Origin: JACVRW01 sp963826165
GTDB taxonomy: Bacteria > Actinomycetota > Thermoleophilia > Solirubrobacterales > Thermoleophilaceae
Length of the DNA stretch: 64,000 bases
Direction of reading: 5' to 3'
NCBI GenBank assembly: GCA_963826165.1
Contig: CAWGWC010000014.1
Span: 1-64,000 of the forward strand
Shown: positions 58,839 to 64,000 of the stretch, piece after piece
How positions within the stretch are numbered: position 1 is the stretch's first letter
Layout: every line of letters starts with the position of its first letter
Notes under the pieces: generated by a model
Told to the model about the DNA's origin: nothing
Database searches by the model: none
The model's input: only the letters and a program-made list of their open reading frames with translations
Made by a program: the position numbers and the translations under genes

Positions 58839-61800
58839 ATCAGCGGCCGCTGGGCCGAGCTGTCGGGTTCGAGGCGGTCCTCCTGCAGATCGAGCGCCAC
58901 GCGCACGATCCGCGCCTGCTCGCGCTTGTGAGCCGCTGAGTAGCCCTCGCCGGGCGCGGCGCGCAGCTGGCGGCCCACATAGTCATAGGCCAGCCTCTCG
59001 GGGAGGATCCCCGCCATGCGCCGGCGCATGAACGCGCGGGCGCCCATGTTGCGCGGCTCCTCCTGCACCCAGACCACGCGCTCGAGGTTCGGGTAGCTCT
59101 CCAGCAGCTCGGTCAGCTCGGCTTCGGGGAAGGGATAGAGCAGCTCGACCCGCGCCACCGCGATGTGGTCCTGGCCGTCCCGGTCCTCGTGGGCGTCGAT
59201 GTCGTAGAAGATCTTGCCCGAGCAGAGCACCAGGCGGGTCACGTTGGCGCGGTCGTTCCCTCCGTCGCCGAAGCGCGGGTCATCGAGCACCCGCTCGAAC
59301 GAGCCCTCGGCGAGCTCGGCCAGCGTGGACGTGGCGGCCGGCAGCCGCAGCAGGCTCTTCGGCGTCATCACGATCAGCGGGCGCGGCTTGGACACGAGCG
59401 CCTGGCGCCGCAGGAGATGGAAGTACTGAGCCGGGGTGGTGGCGTTGGCCACGCGTATGTTGCCCTCGGCCGCCGACTGCAGGAAGCGCTCCAGGCGACC
59501 GCTCGAATGCTCGGGCCCCGACCCCTCGTAGCCGTGCGGCAGTAGCAGCGACAACCGGGAGGTCTGGCCCCACTTGGCCAGGCCCGAGATGAGGAACTGG
59601 TCGACGATCACCTGGGCCGAGTTGACGAAGTCGCCGAACTGGGCCTCCCACAGGATGAGCGCGTCGGGGGCCTGGACCGAATAGCCGTACTCGAAGCCCA
59701 TGCAGGCCTGTTCGGACAGTGGACTGTTGTGGAGCTCGAACGGCGCGTTGGCGTCGCGCAGATGCTGAAGAGGGGTGTAGCGCTCACCGGACTCCGCGTC
59801 GTGCAGCACGGCGTGCCGCTGGCTGAAGGTGCCGCGCTCCGAGTCCTGGCCGGTGAGCCGGGTGGGCACTCCGAGGGCCAGCAGCGAGGCCACGGCGAGG
59901 GCCTCGGCGTGGGCCCAGTCCACCGGTCCGTCCTCCTCGAACACCGCCCGGCGGCGATCGAGGAACGGCTTGAGCTTGCGGTGCACCGTGAAGCCGTCGG
60001 GCAGCCGCAGCAGCTGCTCACCCAGCGCGCGCAGGGTGTCCTCCGCGACGGTGGTGCGGGGCTCCCGGCTCATCGTCCGGTCGAGCTCGATCTCGCCGGT
60101 CTCGGGCGGGGTCCCGATCGACTCCTTCAGCTCGGTGTGCGCGTCAGCCACCCTCGAGTAGGCATCGGCGGCCATGGTCTCGGCGTCGTCTGCGCTGACC
60201 ACGTCCTCCTGCTCGAGCTTCTCGGCGTACAGCTTGCGCACCGGCGGGTGCTTCTTGATGAGCTCGTACATCTGCGGCTGGGTGTACGCGGGCTCATCGG
60301 TCTCGTTGTGGCCGAAGCGCCGGTAGCCGATCAGATCGATCAGCGCGTCGCGGCCGAAGGTCTGGCGGAACGCGCCGGCCAGTCGCATGGCCGAGACGCA
60401 GGCCTCCACGTCGTCGGCGTTCACATGGATGATCGGGATGTCGAAGCCCTTGGCCGGGTCGGACGCGTATCGCGTGGAACGGCTCTCTTCCGGATCGGTG
60501 GTGAAGCCGAGCTGGTTGTTGGCGATCACGTGGATCGTGCCGCCGGTGGAGTAGCCGGGCAGCGCCTGGAGGTTGAGCGTCTCGGAGACGATGCCCTGGC
60601 CCGGGAAGGCGGCGTCGCCGTGGATGATCACCGGCAGGACGGCGGAGGGATCGTGGGTGAGGTCGCGGGCCTTGCGGCCGGTCTGGTCGGCCCGGGCGCG
60701 GCCCTCGATCACCGGGTTCACATACTCGAGGTGGCTCGGGTTGGGCGAGAGGGTCACGGTCACGCCCTTGCCCGACAGGGTCGCGTAGGTGCCGCTGGCG
60801 CCGTAGTGGTACTTCACGTCGCCGGTGCCGCCCTCGGGCGCCGCGGTGTCCACGGCCAGCGTCTGCTCGCCCTCGAATTCGGCGAGGATCGCCTCGTAGG
60901 GCCGGCCGACCGTGTGCGCGAGCACGTTGAGACGGCCGCGGTGGGCCATGCCCACCACCACCTCGCGCGCGCCGTCGGCCGAGCCGAGCTCGATCGCCTC
61001 GTCGAGCATGGGCACGAGCGTGTCGAGGCCCTCGATCGAGAACTGCTTCTTGCCCAGGAAGGCCTTGTGCAGATAGCCCTCCAGGGCCTCGACCTCCGAC
61101 AGGCGCCTCAGCAGCCGCCGCCGGGCCTCCTTGTCGAGCGGCTCACGGTAGGCACCCGACTCGATCGCCTGGCGCAGCCACACGCGCTGCTCGTGGTCGG
61201 AGATGTGCTCGATCTCGTAGGCGATCGTGCCCGTGTAGGTGTCGCGCAGTCGCGGCAGCGCGTCCGCGAAGGTCTCGCCCGCCACCGCCACGCGCAGGAC
61301 CGACGCCGGGATGCGCCGCATCAGGTCGTCGGTGAGCTTGACCGTGGCCGGCTCGAGGGCCGGGTCGCCCACCGGCGCCGAGCCGAGCGGGTCGAGCTGC
61401 GCGGCCAGGTGACCGTGCATGCGATGGGCCTTGACCAGCGAGGTGGCCGCCTGCACCGCCTGGAGCAGCGCCGCGTCGGCCACGGGGCCGGCCGCCGGGA
61501 CGGCAGCGGCGGGCACCGGCTCGGCGGCGGTGACCGGGGCGGGCTCGGCCGAAGTGGTGCTCCCGTCGATGCCCAGGCCGTCGAACACTCCCTCGTAGAA
61601 GCCGTCGGCGCCCTGCAGGAGCTCGTCCACCCGGCGCAGGAAGGCGCCCGATTCCGCGCCCTGGATCACCCGGTGGTCGTAGGTGCTGGTCATGGTCATG
61701 ACCTTCTGGACGCCCAGCTCACGCAGCTTGTCCGGGCTCAGCGCGGTGAGGCCGGGCGGGTAGCCGATCGCCCCCGTGGCCACGATCGTGCCCTGGCCGG

Positions 61801-62482
61801 GCATGAGCCGCGGCACGCTGGCCACCGTGCCGATGCCGCCCGGGTTGGTGAGGGTGATGTTCGCGCCCTGATAGGCGTCGGGAGCGAGCGTGTTGTCGCG
61901 CGCTCCAACCACCAGCTCGTCGTAGCGGGCGACGAAGGAGGCGAAGTCCATCTCGCTCGCGTCGGTGAGCACCGGGACCACGAGCGAGCGGCTGCCGTCC
62001 TTGCGCTCCACGTCCACCGCCAGGCCGAGGCTGGCCGAGCCCGGCGCGACGCGCAGCGGCTTGCCGTCCTGTTCCGAGTAGGCGTGGCCCATCACCGGCA
62101 TGTCGCGAGCGGCCTGGACCACGGCCCAGGCGATCAGATGGGTGAACGAGAGCTTGCGGCCGCTCGCCTTCACGTCCCTGCGCCGCGCGTCCAGCACGTC
62201 CACGGGCAGGGTGCGGAAGCTGGTGGCCGTCGGTATCGACCGGCTCTCGTTCATGAAGCGCACGAGCGTGGCCGCGGGGCCGCGGATGGGGGTGGTGTCG
62301 GCTTCGGGCGGGGCGGCGGGCGCGGCGGCGCCGCCGTTGCCCTCCACGGCCGCCAGCACGTCCTCCTTGGTCACCCGACCGCGTGGGCCCGAGCCACTGA
62401 TGACGCTCAGGTCGAGCCCGTGCGCAGTCGCCATGCGCGCGGCGACGGGAGTGGCGTTTTCGCCGTTGCCCGACGCCGGCGC
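58835..62482 (-). CDS. kgd: Multifunctional 2-oxoglutarate dehydrogenase, E3-binding/E2/E1 part (downstream of a frameshift)
   Basis: About 1215 codons continuing the lipoyl-domain gene after a one-base shift near 62482; the first ATG in this frame is 62434. Order: peripheral E3-binding domain ('ARMATAHGLDLSVISGSG', 'RGRVTKEDVLAAVEG'), E2 acyltransferase core with catalytic 'YDHRVIQGAESGAF', then the thiamine E1: 'MLDEAIELGSADGAREVVVG', 'GMAHRGRLNVLAHTVGRPYE', 'HGDAAFPGQGIVSETLNLQ' and 'ANNQLGFTTDP'. This is the actinobacterial OdhA/Kgd fusion, which makes succinyl-CoA in the TCA cycle. It overlaps gnd by 4 bp. Confidence 0.93.
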   Translation of the reverse strand, partial: APASGNGENATPVAARMATAHGLDLSVISGSGPRGRVTKEDVLAAVEGNGGAAAPAAPPEADTTPIRGPAATLVRFMNESRSIPTATSFRTLPVDVLDARRRDVKASGRKLSFTHLIAWAVVQAARDMPVMGHAYSEQDGKPLRVAPGSASLGLAVDVERKDGSRSLVVPVLTDASEMDFASFVARYDELVVGARDNTLAPDAYQGANITLTNPGGIGTVASVPRLMPGQGTIVATGAIGYPPGLTALSPDKLRELGVQKVMTMTSTYDHRVIQGAESGAFLRRVDELLQGADGFYEGVFDGLGIDGSTTSAEPAPVTAAEPVPAAAVPAAGPVADAALLQAVQAATSLVKAHRMHGHLAAQLDPLGSAPVGDPALEPATVKLTDDLMRRIPASVLRVAVAGETFADALPRLRDTYTGTIAYEIEHISDHEQRVWLRQAIESGAYREPLDKEARRRLLRRLSEVEALEGYLHKAFLGKKQFSIEGLDTLVPMLDEAIELGSADGAREVVVGMAHRGRLNVLAHTVGRPYEAILAEFEGEQTLAVDTAAPEGGTGDVKYHYGASGTYATLSGKGVTVTLSPNPSHLEYVNPVIEGRARADQTGRKARDLTHDPSAVLPVIIHGDAAFPGQGIVSETLNLQALPGYSTGGTIHVIANNQLGFTTDPEESRSTRYASDPAKGFDIPIIHVNADDVEACVSAMRLAGAFRQTFGRDALIDLIGYRRFGHNETDEPAYTQPQMYELIKKHPPVRKLYAEKLEQEDVVSADDAETMAADAYSRVADAHTELKESIGTPPETGEIELDRTMSREPRTTVAEDTLRALGEQLLRLPDGFTVHRKLKPFLDRRRAVFEEDGPVDWAHAEALAVASLLALGVPTRLTGQDSERGTFSQRHAVLHDAESGERYTPLQHLRDANAPFELHNSPLSEQACMGFEYGYSVQAPDALILWEAQFGDFVNSAQVIVDQFLISGLAKWGQTSRLSLLLPHGYEGSGPEHSSGRLERFLQSAAEGNIRVANATTPAQYFHLLRRQALVSKPRPLIVMTPKSLLRLPAATSTLAELAEGSFERVLDDPRFGDGGNDRANVTRLVLCSGKIFYDIDAHEDRDGQDHIAVARVELLYPFPEAELTELLESYPNLERVVWVQEEPRNMGARAFMRRRMAGILPERLAYDYVGRQLRAAPGEGYSAAHKREQARIVRVALDLQEDRLEPDSSAQRPLM

Positions 62483-63111
62483 TCCTCGACCGGCGTGGCC
62501 GCCGGCTCGGCCTTCGGCTGCACCGGGCCGTTTCCGGAGGCCGGCGCCGCCTCGGCGCCCGCGGCGATCCTGCACAGGATCGAGCCCACGGAAACCGTCT
62601 CGTCGGACTGGGCGAGGATCTCCTTCACCGTCCCGGCCACCGGAGAGGGCACCTCGGCGTCCACCTTGTCGGTGGAGATCTCCACGAGGGGGTCGTCGAC
62701 GGCCACCGTGTCGCCCGGCCCGACCCTCCAGTCGAGCACGGTCCCCTCGGCCACCGAATCGCCCATCTCGGGGAAGGCGACGTCCACGAGCTCGCCGCTG
62801 CCGGCCTCGTCCTCGTCGGGCGCCGGTGGGCTCTCGTCCTCCTCGGCAGGGGGCGCGTCGCTCGTCTCGATCTCGCCGAGGACGGCGCCCACCTGAACAA
62901 GCGAGTCCGGCTCGGCCAGGATCTTCACCAGAGTGCCGGCCACGGGGGCGGGCACCTCGGCATCCACCTTGTCGGTGGAGATCTCGACCAGCGGCTCGTC
63001 GGCCTCCACCCGGTCGCCCACCTGTTTGCGCCACTCGAGGACAGTTCCCTCGGTCACGGACTCGCCCATTTGGGGCATGGTGATCTGCACGGTCGTTACC
63101 GGCGCGGCCAT
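62407..63111 (-). CDS. kgd: N-terminal dual lipoyl-domain part of the 2-oxoglutarate dehydrogenase fusion
   Basis: The frame from ATG 63111 encodes two biotinyl-lipoyl domains: residues about 6-82 with lipoyl Lys48 in 'ISTDKVDAEVP', and about 107-183 with Lys149 in the same motif, joined by an acidic Pro/Ala linker. After about residue 209 the frame turns into low-quality sequence, while the -1 frame resumes as E3-binding domain; a missing G near 62482 (GAGGAG-CGCC) explains it. An intact product would be about 1425 residues. TACAGT lies 9 nt before the ATG, suggesting a leaderless mRNA. Confidence 0.9.
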   Translation of the reverse strand: MAAPVTTVQITMPQMGESVTEGTVLEWRKQVGDRVEADEPLVEISTDKVDAEVPAPVAGTLVKILAEPDSLVQVGAVLGEIETSDAPPAEEDESPPAPDEDEAGSGELVDVAFPEMGDSVAEGTVLDWRVGPGDTVAVDDPLVEISTDKVDAEVPSPVAGTVKEILAQSDETVSVGSILCRIAAGAEAAPASGNGPVQPKAEPAATPVEERRRRATAKTPLPSPRAWRLRTGST

Positions 63112-63171
63112 TCGGGTTCAACTGTACCCCTGCGGTGGCCCGGTATCGCTTCACAAGTAGCGTGGCGCCCG

Positions 63172-64000
63172 ATGACCGGCCGAAAGCTCAAGTTCTGGGG
63201 CTGGGGCTATGAGGACCAGCAGCCCTCGTACGACGAGGTGCGCGCCACCGTGGACGCCTCGCGCGCCCATCTCGGCTTCCCGCCGGCGGAGGCCGAGCGA
63301 CCGGTCGAGCTCGACGCGCTCGAGCTGCCCCGGCCCAGGCTGCAGGCTCCCTCGGCACTGGCGCCGATCTGCCGCAGCGACCCGTACGAGCGCGCCCTCC
63401 ACGCCTACGGCCGCGCGTACCGCGACGTGGTCCGGGCGTTTCGCGGCCGCTTCGATCACCCACCCGACGTGGTGGCCCACCCCACGAGCGAGGCCGAGCT
63501 CGAAGCCGTGCTCGCGTGGTGCGAGGAGGCCGGGGCGGCCGCCATCCCGTTCGGGGGCGGCACGAGCGTCGTGGGGGGCGTGGAGGCGGCCGGCGGAGCC
63601 GACTATGCCGGCGTCGTGACCGTCGACCTCAAGCGGCTCGACCGCGTGCTCGAGATCGACCGGACCTCGCTGGCCGCCCGCATCCAGGGCGGCGCCACCG
63701 GGCCTGGGCTGGAGGCGCAGCTGCGCGAGCACGGCCTCACGCTGCGCCACTACCCGCAGTCATTCGAGTACTCCACCCTGGGCGGCTGGATCGCCACCCG
63801 GGCCGGAGGCCACTTCGCCACGCTGGCCACGCACATCGACGACTTCGTGGAGTCGGTGCGGGCGCTCACGCCCAGGGGCGTCTGGGAGAGCCGTCGCTTG
63901 CCGGGGTCGGGTGCCGGCCCGAGCCCCGACCGGATGCTGATCGGCTCCGAGGGGATTCTCGGTGTGATCACCGAGGCCTGGGTGCGCGTGCGCGAGCGGG
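63172..64000 (+). CDS. FAD-linked oxidase, AGPS-like (partial, runs off the window)
   Basis: 276 codons visible from the ATG at 63172, no stop before the edge. 'LKFWGWGYEDQQPSYDEV' opens the alkylglycerone-phosphate synthase-like family; the FAD (PCMH-type) domain has 'PTSEAELEAVLAWCEEAGAA', 'IPFGGGTSVVGGV', 'QGGATGPGLEAQL', 'YPQSFEYSTLGGWIATRAGG' and 'MLIGSEGILGVITEAWVRV'. Such enzymes use FAD covalently or tightly bound for ether-lipid synthesis or hydroxy-acid oxidation. TAGCGT (63158-63163) lies 8 nt before the ATG. Divergent from kgd. Confidence 0.9.
   Translation, partial: MTGRKLKFWGWGYEDQQPSYDEVRATVDASRAHLGFPPAEAERPVELDALELPRPRLQAPSALAPICRSDPYERALHAYGRAYRDVVRAFRGRFDHPPDVVAHPTSEAELEAVLAWCEEAGAAAIPFGGGTSVVGGVEAAGGADYAGVVTVDLKRLDRVLEIDRTSLAARIQGGATGPGLEAQLREHGLTLRHYPQSFEYSTLGGWIATRAGGHFATLATHIDDFVESVRALTPRGVWESRRLPGSGAGPSPDRMLIGSEGILGVITEAWVRVRER

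Noticed and set aside
59729..62896. 1055-codon open frame on the plus strand
   Set aside because: Antisense to the 2-oxoglutarate dehydrogenase gene; composition is typical of a GC-rich shadow frame and no domain is visible.

Overview
The window is about 70% G+C, densely coded and free of mobile elements. Its gene content points to an actinobacterium, most likely of the class Thermoleophilia (Solirubrobacterales or a relative). Supporting signs are an actinobacterial Kgd/OdhA-type 2-oxoglutarate dehydrogenase fusion, short SnoaL-like proteins (one opening with MSQENVE), an LLM-class flavin oxidoreductase next to a GH13 enzyme, heavy use of GTG and TTG starts, frequent 4-bp gene overlaps, and many genes whose -10-like hexamer lies only 6-9 nt before the start codon (probably leaderless mRNAs). 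The taxonomic placement is inference.

Layout. 0-5 kb: a secreted beta-helix protein, a lipoprotein and an MmpL-family RND exporter. 5-9.4 kb: a MoxR ATPase/DUF58 operon with a divergent DUF4129 gene. 9.7-14.5 kb: a SnoaL-like protein, a zinc-ribbon protein, a secreted S53 peptidase, a P450 and a DUF4126 membrane protein. 14.5-19.5 kb: a hydrolase and an SDR with overlapping start codons, then a four-gene operon (membrane protein, FAD amine-oxidase-like protein, DUF1365, cyclopropane-synthase-like methyltransferase) that probably modifies lipid acyl chains. 19.5-22.2 kb: a cyclic-nucleotide-binding protein, a saccharopine-dehydrogenase-like reductase and an atypical GH3 protein.

22.2-31.3 kb is a phosphate and polyphosphate block: ppk1, a SixA-like phosphatase, and a pstS-pstC-pstA-pstB-phoU-ppx operon. 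Upstream lie a receiver-less PhoB-type DNA-binding protein and a divergent full-length response regulator. Two promoters share an 11-bp direct repeat (PHO-box-like) at a fixed distance from the same -10 hexamer.

31.4-37.2 kb looks like a copper island: a frameshifted YcnI/DUF1775 gene, a CopC-CopD fusion, a membrane-anchored protein with a His-rich motif, two paralogous small membrane proteins, a cupredoxin-like protein and a large His-containing membrane protein. A tRNA-Asp(GTC) follows. 37.6-45.5 kb holds a cupin, a SnoaL protein, a tandem pair of FMN alpha-hydroxy-acid dehydrogenases (one Tat-exported and catalytically degenerate), an ECF sigma factor with a membrane partner, a small cupin remnant, YnfA, a conserved hypothetical protein and an NHL-type secreted protein.

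45.6-54.1 kb: an LLM oxidoreductase and GH13 pair, then a locus built around a large LuxR/LAL regulator. Its two flanking transcription units begin with nearly identical promoters, and its downstream genes (DHFR/RibD-like, DUF1772, cupin, ABM-like) resemble oxidative tailoring families. 54-64 kb: an MFS transporter, a zinc/manganese-type binding lipoprotein under a Fur/Zur-like palindrome with a 39-residue membrane peptide gene just upstream, an SDR, 6-phosphogluconate dehydrogenase, and a 2-oxoglutarate dehydrogenase gene. That last gene encodes two lipoyl domains, an E3-binding domain, E2 and E1 in one chain but is interrupted by a one-base frameshift. An FAD-linked oxidase runs off the right edge.

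Two genes (GH3 and YnfA) appear to start at CTG inside a CTGA overlap with the preceding stop codon.
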